Shown here: one piece after another, positions 57,047 through 64,000 of the stretch
How the letters are laid out: every line of letters starts with the position of its first letter
How positions within the stretch are numbered: the stretch's first letter is position 1
Assembly (NCBI GenBank): GCA_028287345.1
Contig: JAQBPV010000442.1
Span: forward strand, 17,806 to 81,805
DNA: 64,000 nt
Direction: 5' to 3'
From: Gemmatimonadota bacterium
GTDB taxonomy: Bacteria > Gemmatimonadota > Gemmatimonadetes > Gemmatimonadales > Gemmatimonadaceae
Position numbers and translations under genes: made by a program
The notes under the pieces: model-generated
Database searches by the model: none
What the model was told of the DNA's origin: nothing
The model's input: only the letters and a program-made list of their open reading frames with translations

Positions 57047-57679
57047 TCACGTCGATCGGCGCACGTGCAGCGTGATTAGCGGAGACTCGAGGGCACTTCG
57101 CTCCCCGACCCACATCGTCTCATCCCTCGCGAGCTCGGTTACATCCGAGGGTACGGCCACGGAGACAGGCGCAACGACTCTTCCCTTCGCACGAGTGGCT
57201 CGCACAGCCGAGGCCGCGCGCGAGGCACTGCCATCGTCGATCGCCACCGCGCGTGCTGCGCCCACCGCCAACGGCACATCGCCATCGCAGCGCAGCACCG
57301 ACACACCCGGCGCACCGACGATTCCCAAGGGAGGATCGACCACCACGAGCGGCGTCTCGACGATCGACGCCAACTCGTGAGCCTGCGCGCCCCACTCGCC
57401 GAGTAGAACCGCAAAGCCCTGTGCGTCCGCAAGATTCAGCAGCGCCGCCAAACGCATCGCCAGGTCAGCGTCGCTCGACACCTGCGCCGCGATGATCGAT
57501 CCGCCGGCGCGACGAAAGTCCACCACCCCATCGCGAACGGGATACTCCGCGGAACACACCGGGCACCCGAGCGTGCCCTCGACGATGTGGCGTGCCTCCA
57601 TGCGAACCGCCGCCGCGACGAGCCAGCTTTCTTCGTGCGGAACCGGGCAGCGCAGTGCGTCGACGAGCTCGATGAACAT
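57047..57679 (-). CDS. Trm112-like zinc-domain hypothetical protein
   Basis: 210 residues. The N-terminus has a cysteine set (LRCPV, then LGCPVCSAEYPVRDGVVDF) resembling Trm112, the zinc-binding partner of methyltransferases. The rest alternates hydrophobic strands and Ala-rich helices (AVLLGEWGAQAHELA, VDPPLGIVG) suggestive of a Rossmann-type fold, but no SAM-binding GxGxG is seen, so it may be a degenerate methyltransferase. It follows the SDR gene by 8 bases on the same strand, so it may be in the pterin operon. Confidence 0.6.
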   Translation of the reverse strand: MFIELVDALRCPVPHEESWLVAAAVRMEARHIVEGTLGCPVCSAEYPVRDGVVDFRRAGGSIIAAQVSSDADLAMRLAALLNLADAQGFAVLLGEWGAQAHELASIVETPLVVVDPPLGIVGAPGVSVLRCDGDVPLAVGAARAVAIDDGSASRAASAVRATRAKGRVVAPVSVAVPSDVTELARDETMWVGERSALESPLITLHVRRST

Positions 57680-57687
57680 GTCGGAAT

Positions 57688-58413
57688 CTAGCTTCGCGAC
57701 ACCCGGAGCTCATCGACGTTGAGATCGGGGCGCGCACACACCACGAAGAGTACCGCGTCGGCGACCGCATCCGGATCGAGCATCTGTGCGCGCGGCGTAA
57801 AGCCCGGCTGCCGATCAGGATCGATCGGGTTCCAGAGATCCGTATCGACCGGACCCGGCGAAACGAGACTCGCGCGAATGCCGCTGCCGCGCAGCTCGGC
57901 GCGCAGCACTTCGTGCAGCGCGCGCAGGCCATACTTGCTGGCCGCGTAGGCGCCGTTGCCGAGAAACGTCGCGCGATCAGCGATCGAGCCGATGTTGACG
58001 ATATGCCCAGTCCCCGCTAAGCGCATCGAGGGCAGCAGCGCGCGCACCACAGCGAATGGTGCGGTGAGATTCACCTCCAGCGTGGCGCTGAACGCTTCGA
58101 TGGAGGTGTCCTGCACTGGCGTGATGAAGAACGCGCCGGCGTTGTTGACGACGATCTCCGGCGGACCGCCGATGAGGGCGGGAAGTTGGTCGAGCGCGCG
58201 CGTGAGCGTGTCCGTGTCGCGCACGTCGCACGCAAGGCCTACCGCGCCGCCGCCGATCTGCTGGGCGAGTGCGCGCAGCGTCTCCTTGCCGCGCGCCAAC
58301 AGCGCCACGCGTGCGCCCGACGCCGCGAGCCGCCGCGCCACCGCCGCTCCGATGCCGCGCGAAGCGCCCGTCACGAGCGCCCTCCGACCTTGAAGCGGCT
58401 GCGGCCTCGCCAT
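57688..58413 (-). CDS. SDR-family oxidoreductase, sepiapterin-reductase candidate
   Basis: 241 residues from the ATG at 58413, 2 bases after the folE stop; the track start lies inside folE. Cofactor motif TGASRGIG (15-22), NNAG (90-93), catalytic Ser143, Tyr156 and Lys160 (YAASK). These define a classical NADP(H) short-chain dehydrogenase. The third gene after PTPS and FolE, it occupies the place of sepiapterin reductase in the biopterin pathway. The fold alone would also fit acyl or sugar reduction, so the pterin role is inference from neighbours. Confidence 0.85.
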   Translation of the reverse strand: MARPQPLQGRRALVTGASRGIGAAVARRLAASGARVALLARGKETLRALAQQIGGGAVGLACDVRDTDTLTRALDQLPALIGGPPEIVVNNAGAFFITPVQDTSIEAFSATLEVNLTAPFAVVRALLPSMRLAGTGHIVNIGSIADRATFLGNGAYAASKYGLRALHEVLRAELRGSGIRASLVSPGPVDTDLWNPIDPDRQPGFTPRAQMLDPDAVADAVLFVVCARPDLNVDELRVSRS

Positions 58414-58415
58414 CG

Positions 58416-59051
58416 TCAGCGCGACGACGTGTAGGCGAGCCGCAGGAATTCGTCGCGCGTCTTGCCGTCGTCGCGGAACACGCCGCGCAGCGCCGACGTG
58501 ATGGTGCGCGAATTCTGCTTCTCCACGCCGCGCATCATCATGCACATGTGGAACGCCTCGATCACGACGCCGACACCGCGTGGCTCGAGCACCTCCTCCA
58601 CCGCCTTGGCCACCTGCTCGGTGAGCCGCTCCTGCACCTGCAGTCGTCGAGCGAACATCTCGACGATGCGCGGTAGCTTGGACAATCCCACGATGCGCTT
58701 GTTCGGGATGTACGCGACATGCGCCTTGCCGAAGAACGGCAGTAGATGGTGCTCGCAGAGCGAATAGAGCTCGATGTCACGCACCATCACCATGTTCTCG
58801 TGCTCTTCCTCGAAGAGCGCGTCACCCACGACGTCCTCGAGTGACATGCCGTAGCCCTGCGTGAGAAACCCCATCGCCTTGGCGACGCGCTCCGGCGTCT
58901 TGACGAGGCCTTCGCGATCGGGATCCTCGCCGAGCAGTGACAGCTGGCCGCGCACGAGTGCCGCGTAGTCCGCGGTCACCGGCGCGAGGTCGTGCAGCGG
59001 CAGCACCACAGGTTCGGTGGAATGCACGCGGGAGCTTTCGTGTCTAGTCAC
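58416..59051 (-). CDS. folE: GTP cyclohydrolase I
   Basis: 211 residues, complete. Zinc ligands Cys99 and His102 ([10 protein letters not shown]) and Cys170 (FHMCMMMRG), with [13 protein letters not shown] and [28 protein letters not shown] at the core. It makes dihydroneopterin triphosphate from GTP, the first step for folate, queuosine and biopterin. It overlaps the PTPS gene by 8 bases, so the operon order is PTPS, folE, SDR. Confidence 0.97.
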   Translation of the reverse strand: MTRHESSRVHSTEPVVLPLHDLAPVTADYAALVRGQLSLLGEDPDREGLVKTPERVAKAMGFLTQGYGMSLEDVVGDALFEEEHENMVMVRDIELYSLCEHHLLPFFGKAHVAYIPNKRIVGLSKLPRIVEMFARRLQVQERLTEQVAKAVEEVLEPRGVGVVIEAFHMCMMMRGVEKQNSRTITSALRGVFRDDGKTRDEFLRLAYTSSR

Positions 59052-59463
59052 CAGTGTACTCGACGTAGTTGTTGGCCGTCTCCCAGAGCACGAGGCGCAC
59101 GAGCTTGGCGGGTTGAATCGCCGGCTCGAGCTGCTTCCAGATGGCGACGATGATGTTCTCGGACGTCGGATTCACGCCGCGCATGAAGTCCACGTCGAGA
59201 TTGAAGTTCTTGTGGTCGATCTTGTTGACGGCCCGCTCCTCGACGAGCGCCTTGAGCGCGCCCAGGTCGAGGACGTATCCAGTGCGTGCGTCGATCGTGC
59301 CCTTCACCGAGACGTCGAGGGTGTAGTTGTGTCCGTGCCAGTTCGGGTTGTTGCACTTGCCGAACAGCGCGATGTTCTCGTCGTCGGAGAGCGCCGGATT
59401 GTGGACCCGGTGTGCCGCATTGAACATCAGGCGTCGCGTCACAGTGACGTGTGGAGACGACAT
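59044..59463 (-). CDS. 6-pyruvoyl-tetrahydropterin synthase (PTPS-II type)
   Basis: 139 residues. Zinc ligands His18 (NAAHRV), His43 and His45 (WHGHNY). The catalytic Cys37 lies in [11 protein letters not shown], so the motif is CX5HGH as in tetrahydrobiopterin synthases of animals, not the CX3HGH of Que[23 protein letters not shown] and [11 protein letters not shown] also echo the animal enzyme. It would turn dihydroneopterin triphosphate into 6-pyruvoyl-tetrahydropterin. The ATG has no strong ribosome site; a candidate RNA lies upstream. Confidence 0.88.
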   Translation of the reverse strand: MSSPHVTVTRRLMFNAAHRVHNPALSDDENIALFGKCNNPNWHGHNYTLDVSVKGTIDARTGYVLDLGALKALVEERAVNKIDHKNFNLDVDFMRGVNPTSENIIVAIWKQLEPAIQPAKLVRLVLWETANNYVEYTGD

Positions 59464-59561
59464 GAGTGCCTGCTGTGAGAGTGTCGCCAGTCGAGATCAA
59501 TGCCGCTGTTCGCAGCAGCGTTCCCGGCGAGCCAATTGAAGTATGCAGTTGGTGACGGCCC

Positions 59562-59597
59562 AAAAAGAAGCGGACCCCACATTTCTGTGGGGCCCGC
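59562..59597 (-). terminator. Intrinsic terminator of candidate RNA
   Basis: On the minus strand GCGGGCCCCACA, a GAAA loop and TGTGGGGTCCGC form an 11 of 12 base-pair stem, followed by TTCTTTTTG. It stops transcription about 100 bases before the PTPS start, so it ends an independent RNA or acts as an attenuator. Confidence 0.8.
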
Positions 59598-59706
59598 CAA
59601 GATCAAGAACGGAGAGCGTTTTTTGAAGCCCAGTCGAAATTGCTGCAGCTTTCGCCACAACTGAGGCTCTCACCACACCTTCCGGCTTCCCCCGCACTGG
59701 GGGCAT
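59562..59706 (-). ncRNA. Candidate structured RNA upstream of the pterin operon
   Basis: On the minus strand a TATACT box is followed 7 bases later by a roughly 145-base segment with dense pairing: CCCCC/GGGGG at the 5' end, GAAGCC pairing with GGCTTC near the centre, an 8-base helix closed by a GAAA tetraloop (GTTGTGGC-GAAA-GCTGCAGC), and a terminator with a U-run. No convincing ORF fits it. It could be a riboswitch-type leader of the PTPS-folE-SDR operon or an independent small RNA. I compared it by eye with SRP, 6S, cobalamin, preQ1 and THF RNAs and found no match. Confidence 0.5.
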
Positions 59707-59712
59707 GCCGTC

Positions 59713-59718
59713 AGTATA
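59713..59718 (-). promoter_or_regulatory. Possible -10 box of candidate RNA
   Basis: TATACT on the minus strand, 4 of 6 matches to the consensus -10 plus a correct TA start and final T. A -35 at 17 bases upstream would be TCCTTC, which is weak. The predicted start is near 59706, at the 5' edge of the folded segment. Confidence 0.4.
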
Positions 59719-59842
59719 GATTGTCGAACCCACTCGAAGGACTTATCGGCTCAAAAATTATTCTCTCCGTCCCTGTTACGGCCGAAAGTTCGATGGAGTA
59801 ATCTACGGTCCGTCACACGACGGGTCAATTCAAGGAGTGCTG

Positions 59843-60025
59843 ATGGACATCGGAATCATCGCGGCAATTGCGCTGCTGCTCATCTGGGCCATCGGCGCAC
59901 TGCTGATGGAGGGGCCGGGATGGATTCATCTCTTCCTCACCGTCGGCGTCTCGCTGTTGATCTATCGCATCGTGTCGCACGACAGCGCCAAGGGTACGAC
60001 CACCAAGTCGCCGCCGCGCAACTAA
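59843..60025 (+). CDS. Lmo0937/DUF5670-like small membrane protein
   Basis: 60 residues from the ATG at 59843, chosen over the GTG at 59837 because AAGGAG stands 5 bases before it. Two hydrophobic helices (IIAAIALLLIWAIGALLM and WIHLFLTVGVSLLIYRIV) are joined by a GPGW turn, then a polar Lys/Pro tail. The pattern matches the lmo0937 family of small stress-linked membrane proteins. Monocistronic, with a strong terminator. Confidence 0.8.
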   Translation: MDIGIIAAIALLLIWAIGALLMEGPGWIHLFLTVGVSLLIYRIVSHDSAKGTTTKSPPRN

Positions 60026-60057
60026 AATCGTCGTTCGAAAAAATGGTTCCTCGAAAT

Positions 60058-60092
60058 GAAGAGCGGCGCGCCGATCCGGCGCGCCGCTCTTC
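60058..60092. terminator. Bidirectional terminator, 16-bp perfect stem
   Basis: GAAGAGCGGCGCGCCG and its exact complement with a 3-base loop lie between the lmo0937-like gene (+) and the pilin gene (-). The stem is very GC-rich; a short TCTTCTC follows on the + strand and TTCATTTC on the minus. Confidence 0.85.
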
Positions 60093-60114
60093 TCATACCG
60101 CTCGACCGAATCGC

Positions 60115-60504
60115 TTACTTACAAGCCGGCTCGCCATCGCCAGCCGTGCCGACGATCGGGTTGGTCGTGTTGACGCCGATACCGCAGCTGAAGCTGGCGA
60201 TCTGGGTATGCGTGATCGTCGCGGACCAGTAGCCCGAGCCAGGAACGATCGTCGGGGTGTTCACGCCAGACGAAGGCTTGAACTTGAGCTTCGTGGTGTC
60301 GTAGGTCACGTACTTGGTCGAGTCAGCGAAGAACGACTCTTCGGCCGTCACGAGGTTACGCAGATCCGACTTCATCGCGGCGATGTACGCCTTCGACTTG
60401 GTGTTCGCGAACTTCGGGATCGCGATGGCGGCAAGAATGCCGATGATCACGACGACGATCAAAAGCTCGATAAGGGTAAAGCCCTTACGTGCGCGGTTCA
60501 TCAT
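60115..60504 (-). CDS. Type IV pilin (PilA/GspG-like)
   Basis: 129 residues. Class III leader MMNRARKG, cut before Phe9 of FTLIELLIVVVIIGILAAIAIPKF, with the conserved Glu5 (Glu13 of the precursor). The globular part has a Cys pair (FSCGIGVN and EPACK) forming a C-terminal disulfide loop. The pilin would polymerise into a type IV pilus or type II pseudopilus. GGAGA precedes the ATG. No pil assembly genes are in view; neighbours are glycosyl-transfer genes. Confidence 0.94.
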   Translation of the reverse strand: MMNRARKGFTLIELLIVVVIIGILAAIAIPKFANTKSKAYIAAMKSDLRNLVTAEESFFADSTKYVTYDTTKLKFKPSSGVNTPTIVPGSGYWSATITHTQIASFSCGIGVNTTNPIVGTAGDGEPACK

Positions 60505-60599
60505 TTGAGAATTCTCCAGGAGAAGTCCAGCAAGAGGACGGATTCGATGTTCCGTCGGGCGGGTTTGCCAAGCTTCGCTGAGCTCGCGGTCATGGCTAA

Positions 60600-60615
60600 A
60601 GCAACCTGCGGACCA
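60600..60615 (-). promoter_or_regulatory. Possible sigma-54 promoter of the pilin gene
   Basis: On the minus strand TGGTCCGCAGGTTGCT aligns with TGGCACGNNNNTTGCW: GG and GC elements are at the right spacing, with two mismatches in the -24 block. It lies about 96 bases upstream of the pilin start. Pilin genes are often sigma-54 dependent. No enhancer-binding site was identified. The rest of 60505-60748 shows nothing else I can name. Confidence 0.35.
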
Positions 60616-60748
60616 CCATCTGCGTATTCTCTAAGCCCCTGCCCTGCAACGACTTGAGAACGCGGCGATACGCCTTTGATCAGCCTGATAGGGCGGGATT
60701 TTGCGAATCCATAGCACTTTGCGGTAGATCGCAAACCGCATAAAGTCT

Positions 60749-62386
60749 TCATTTGCGACCTTCACGGATTGCGACGGTCGATTCACGGATCGCCGCACGC
60801 ATGAGCCGGCTATCGCGTGGTGGAACGTACTGCAGCCCGGCGACCGCTTCGCGCTTCGCATCCTTCCAGCGCCCGAGCTTGGCGAGACAATAGACGTACT
60901 CGTAGCGACCCTCTCCCAACTCCGGCTCTACGCCGAACGTCCATTCGAAGAGCGCGACTGCGGGCCCACACAGTCCCGCCCGCGTATATGAGTCGGCGAT
61001 CGACAGCGTCATCCCCGCATCGTACGGAAAAATGCGGATCGCTCGGCGATACTCCATCTCCGACTGGTTGAGCCGCGACTTGTAGCCGACGTGGCGCGCG
61101 AAGAGAAAGTGGGCGCGATAGCCGTTGGGCGCATCCTTCATGAGCTGATCGAAGAACGCATCGTTGTTCTTCCACACGCGCATGCGGTCGATGCTGCGCG
61201 CCAGTCCGGCCACGAGCAGAAGGCCGAGGGCACTCAGGGCCATGCGCCGGCGACGGGGAGTGGCGTGCGTGCGGATGTGTTCGGCCACTGCACCTGCGGC
61301 GAGCACGACGCCGATGCTCGGGAAGAACAGCGTCCGCTCCGCCGTGACGAAGCCTGCGGGCACGAGCAGGTTGCTCACCGGGAGATACGAAATGATTACC
61401 CAGAGCAGGCCGAAGCTCACCACCGGCGACCTCCGGCGGAGCACGACGGCGAGAACGACCGTGCCTATGCAGATGAAGAAGCCCGGGAGCTGCGAGAGCG
61501 CGGGGCCGCTCGCGATGACGACGTCATTGGGCGAATAGTCCGCGCTCAGCTTCATCGGAAAGACGAGCAGCTGCGCGATGCGCGGCATCTCGTTCATCAT
61601 CGTTCCGATCCGGTCGTATGGGCTCATCCGAAGGAAACGGAAGATCGGATACGGCAGGAAGCCGGCGAGGTCCTGCTGCACGAGCCCCCGCACATACAGA
61701 TAGACGAGGGCCAACAGGGTGAGCACCAGCAGCACCGGACGCATCGCGCGCGCGCGCGCACGCCACCCCTCGGCGGGGAGCACCGTCATCTCTGCCGCAA
61801 CGAGCAGCGCCGGCAGAACGATGGCGTGTTCCTTCGAGCAGAGTCCGATGCCGAACAGTGCCCCGATGGAGAGTGTGTCGCGCCACGTCAGCGAGTGTGT
61901 CAGCCGCCGCCGCAGGTAGAGTCCTACGGCAAGCGCGAGGCACAGCGCGACGATGAGCTCCGACTGGCCGACGATGTTACCGGTGACCTCTACGTGGACC
62001 GGATGCACGGCGAACAGCGCAGCGGCGACCCAGGCGCCGGCCACTGGCAGGATTGCCGTCGCGCACCAATACACCGCGAGCGTGGTGGCAACGGCGAGGA
62101 TGATGTTGCCGAGATGGAACAGCCACGGCGCGCCGTTGGTCACACACCACTGCAGTGTGAACAGCGTCATCACGATGGGCCGATAGCCGTCGCCACCGTA
62201 CCTGGCTGGCCAGTACGTCTCGCGGAACAGCTGCGGTACGTGCAGCATCGACTGCACGCGCGGGTTGTCGAAGATCACCCCGCGATCGTCGTACGTGAAA
62301 TCGTGGCCGATGCTCGTCGCGGTCGCGGCCAGTGCAAGCAGGGCGAGCGTCACGAACGGCAGCCAACTGCGCTGCGCGAGCTTCAT
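60749..62386 (-). CDS. Polytopic TPR protein, TMTC/O-mannosyltransferase-like (paralogue)
   Basis: 545 residues. About ten or eleven hydrophobic segments (first WLPFVTLALLALAATATSI) and a C-terminal TPR part (EMEYRRAIRIFPYDAGMTLSI). The first loop has HDFTYDDRGVIFDNPRV and YRPIVMTLFTLQW, the same YDD and RP features as the 13110-14912 protein, so the two are paralogues. It overlaps the upstream GT2 gene by 4 bases, so lipid-linked sugar made by GT2 may be its donor. A protein-glycosylation role is inference. Confidence 0.78.
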   Translation of the reverse strand: MKLAQRSWLPFVTLALLALAATATSIGHDFTYDDRGVIFDNPRVQSMLHVPQLFRETYWPARYGGDGYRPIVMTLFTLQWCVTNGAPWLFHLGNIILAVATTLAVYWCATAILPVAGAWVAAALFAVHPVHVEVTGNIVGQSELIVALCLALAVGLYLRRRLTHSLTWRDTLSIGALFGIGLCSKEHAIVLPALLVAAEMTVLPAEGWRARARAMRPVLLVLTLLALVYLYVRGLVQQDLAGFLPYPIFRFLRMSPYDRIGTMMNEMPRIAQLLVFPMKLSADYSPNDVVIASGPALSQLPGFFICIGTVVLAVVLRRRSPVVSFGLLWVIISYLPVSNLLVPAGFVTAERTLFFPSIGVVLAAGAVAEHIRTHATPRRRRMALSALGLLLVAGLARSIDRMRVWKNNDAFFDQLMKDAPNGYRAHFLFARHVGYKSRLNQSEMEYRRAIRIFPYDAGMTLSIADSYTRAGLCGPAVALFEWTFGVEPELGEGRYEYVYCLAKLGRWKDAKREAVAGLQYVPPRDSRLMRAAIRESTVAIREGRK

Positions 62387-63165
62387 CGCGACAGCGAGAA
62401 CTTCAGGATATGCCAGAACGCAGCGACGCCGTCCCTCCAGTTGATTTTCTTGCCTTCCGCGTAGGTTCGTCCCGCATATGAGATGGGCACTTCGTAAATG
62501 CGGGCATCCTGCTGCGCGAGGCGTGCGGTGATCTCCGGCTCGAAGCCGAAGCGGTCCGACGTGAGGTGCAGCGAGCGTGCAAGCTCACCGCGGACGGCCT
62601 TGTAGCACGTCTCCATGTCGGTGAGGTTGAGATTCGTCAGCATGTTGCTGAACAGCGTCAGCAAGGTGTTGCCCACCGAATGCCAGTAGTAGAGCACGCG
62701 GTGTGGTCCGCCGAGGAATCGTGAGCCGAAGCAGGCGTCGGCTTTGCCGTCGATGAGAGGCTGGAGCAGCGCGGGCCAGTCGTGCGGATCGTACTCGAGG
62801 TCGGCGTCTTGTACGATGACGACATCGCCAGTGCTCGCGGCGAGCGCGGTACGGATGGCCTTTCCCTTCCCGCCATTCTCGGGCTGAAAGATCAGGCGGT
62901 CGATGAAGCCGGCAGCGTGCAGCTCCACGAGGCGCTCGCGCGTTCCGTCGGTGGAGCCGTCGTCGACGCAGATGACTTCCTTCCGTATTGGCGTGCCGTG
63001 CACCCGATCGAGGATGGTCTCGATGGTATTGCGTTCGTTGTAGATGGGGATGAGCACGGACAGCGTAAATGAGTGCACGTCCAGCGGCGTCAGCTCGCGC
63101 GGCTTCGCAGCGAGAGTGAGCGACTTCGCGGGAACGGTTGGTACGGACGAAGGAGTGAGTGTCAT
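62383..63165 (-). CDS. Family 2 glycosyltransferase, DPM1-like polyprenyl-phosphate sugar synthase
   Basis: 260 residues. GT2 motifs: LSVLIPIYNERNTIETIL, CVDDGSTDGTRE, IVQDADLEYDP (DxD) and ENGGKGKAIRTAL, with DMETCYKAVRGELA typical of dolichol-phosphate mannosyltransferase relatives. No C-terminal membrane helices are present. It would charge a polyprenyl phosphate with a sugar. It overlaps both neighbours by 4 bases, so the three genes form a tight operon. Confidence 0.9.
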   Translation of the reverse strand: MTLTPSSVPTVPAKSLTLAAKPRELTPLDVHSFTLSVLIPIYNERNTIETILDRVHGTPIRKEVICVDDGSTDGTRERLVELHAAGFIDRLIFQPENGGKGKAIRTALAASTGDVVIVQDADLEYDPHDWPALLQPLIDGKADACFGSRFLGGPHRVLYYWHSVGNTLLTLFSNMLTNLNLTDMETCYKAVRGELARSLHLTSDRFGFEPEITARLAQQDARIYEVPISYAGRTYAEGKKINWRDGVAAFWHILKFSLSR

Positions 63166-64000
63166 CGATGGAGAACGGTGAATGCGGCGCCGCCATCGAA
63201 CTGGCCGCGCGGAGCGAGCAGTGGAACGGGGCGCTTGGTCAGGTATTCGGCGGCATCGAACGTAGCTTTGCTTCCGACGAGTACGACGCGAAGGGGATAC
63301 GCCGCCAGAATCGGTTCGAGCCCTTCCTTCGCCTCCACTTCGGCCGACCGCTCGCGCAGATAGTGCGCCGTGGTGAATGAAGCGACCGGAACGGCCTTGC
63401 GGCCCGTGTACAGGAAGACGGCGCCTTCGTCATCGGCTGCTACCACATCCAGAGGCGAGGTGTTGGCCGCAGTCCAGTCGAGTGCGGCGGCAATGCGCTT
63501 GTCCCCCGCGCGTGAGATGCTCGCCCACCAGCCGCCGCGCGCGGCGCGAATCTCGTACGCGGCATAGCCTGCACCGACCCACAGGAACAACACGGCGAGC
63601 ACGGCACGCGCTGGTCGCGGCCACTGCGAAAGCCCCGACGTGATCGACCACCCCGCTGCGACGATCACCAGCAGAACTAGCGGCCACACGCCCCACACGA
63701 ACCGCGACGGCTGAAAGGGCCACACGAGCGTGATGGCGAGGTAGCCGAGGAGGAAGAGGAGCGCCACGGGTGCGCGTGTGACGAGTGCTCGTGCGCCTGC
63801 GAGAGAGAGGACCAACAGCGCCACGAGCGTTATCGCGTGTGCCGTCGCGCCGCGGGCTGGCGAGAACAACGCAGTGAACATGGAAGTCGTTTCCGGCACG
63901 GTACGACGCAGCGTCTCGACAATCATCGACGGTCCCATCTCGTGATAGCCGCGAAGCCACCACCCGATGTACGAGCCGTAGTTGCCCTCGAGTGGCACCG
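63162..64000 (-). CDS. Partial polytopic glycosyltransferase-like membrane protein (C-terminal part)
   Basis: The reading frame runs off the right edge, so only about 279 C-terminal residues are seen. Five or more hydrophobic segments (ITLVALLVLSLAGARAL, VALLFLLGYLAITLV, VWPLVLLVIVAAGWSI, AVLAVLFLWVGAGYAA) are followed by a soluble tail with DWTAANTSPLDVVAADDEGAVFLYTG. This layout fits GT39/ArnT-like or GT87 sugar transferases, whose catalytic N-terminal loops are outside the window. It overlaps the GT2 gene by 4 bases. Confidence 0.75.
   Translation of the reverse strand, partial: VPLEGNYGSYIGWWLRGYHEMGPSMIVETLRRTVPETTSMFTALFSPARGATAHAITLVALLVLSLAGARALVTRAPVALLFLLGYLAITLVWPFQPSRFVWGVWPLVLLVIVAAGWSITSGLSQWPRPARAVLAVLFLWVGAGYAAYEIRAARGGWWASISRAGDKRIAAALDWTAANTSPLDVVAADDEGAVFLYTGRKAVPVASFTTAHYLRERSAEVEAKEGLEPILAAYPLRVVLVGSKATFDAAEYLTKRPVPLLAPRGQFDGGAAFTVLHR

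Noticed and set aside
59439-59660. 73-residue ORF MWRKLQQF...
   Set aside because: It lies across the candidate RNA and its terminator and shows no domain or ribosome site.
59580-59710. Cobalamin riboswitch or SRP RNA
   Set aside because: GGGAAGCCGG and CCGGAAGG look alike at first, but the B12-box GCCACTG and the SRP apical AAGCAGCC are missing.
61091-62464. 457-residue + strand ORF
   Set aside because: Antisense to the TMTC-like gene; charged low-complexity translation typical of shadows.

Overview
The window looks like a chromosomal segment of a high-GC Gram-negative bacterium, most probably a member of Gemmatimonadota. This is inferred from a SusC/SusD-type TonB system, many secreted proteins whose signal peptides end in ...AQ, large M14/M16 peptidases, an Asp-box (VPS10-like) secreted protein, carboxypeptidase-regulatory-like receptors and very dense coding on both strands. 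I see no phage genes, transposase, CRISPR array, tRNA or rRNA. It is mostly core and house-keeping DNA with a rich layer of small palindromic intergenic repeats.

Layout. 0.1-8 kb: an ECF sigma factor gene framed by palindromes, followed by a SusC-SusD-M14 peptidase unit for uptake and breakdown of an oligomer (probably peptide). 8-13 kb: mtnA, a uracil-DNA glycosylase and a small membrane-associated protein in one overlapping unit, and a divergent M16 peptidase. 13-17 kb: a polytopic TPR glycosyltransferase-like protein, an M15-type peptidase lipoprotein and topoisomerase IB. 17-22 kb: enoyl-CoA hydratase, recF, dciA-like and gyrB, a piece of the ancestral dnaA-dnaN-recF-gyrB block without dnaA or dnaN. 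22-25.5 kb: an ECF sigma/anti-sigma/secreted protein operon and a barrel-less TonB-plug protein. 25.7-34.5 kb: LolA-like and Asp-box proteins, a PAS histidine kinase, a glucosaminidase, a GntP permease divergent from a D-aminoacylase, and a broken phosphoribosyltransferase.

34.5-41.7 kb: a complete MacA-MacB-TolC-type efflux operon with a divergent LytS/LytTR two-component pair. 41.7-46.8 kb: CorA, a CAP-domain lipoprotein, thymidine phosphorylase, a TPR protein and a YtxH protein. 47-52.7 kb: a signalling run (CheY-like, GGDEF, GAF) leading into ligA, a V4R protein and a phosphoribosyltransferase. 52.9-56.8 kb: TPR, orphan ParA and secreted lipoprotein genes with overlapping ends, then a long-chain acyl-CoA synthetase. 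57-59.7 kb: a Trm112-like protein and a PTPS-FolE-SDR operon preceded by a candidate structured RNA. 60-64 kb: a type IV pilin and three membrane/glycosyl-transfer genes, the last cut by the window edge.

Most noteworthy: (1) the pterin operon, whose PTPS has the CX5HGH motif of tetrahydrobiopterin enzymes rather than the CX3HGH motif of QueD, next to folE and an SDR; (2) a roughly 145-nt RNA with its own promoter-like box and intrinsic terminator just upstream of that operon; (3) an intergenic palindromic repeat family with CGGA motifs spaced about 10 bp apart, in three full copies plus short relatives around the ECF gene; (4) a second, AT-rich palindromic family in two copies. All functional assignments rest on motif recognition in the translated sequence; no database search was run.
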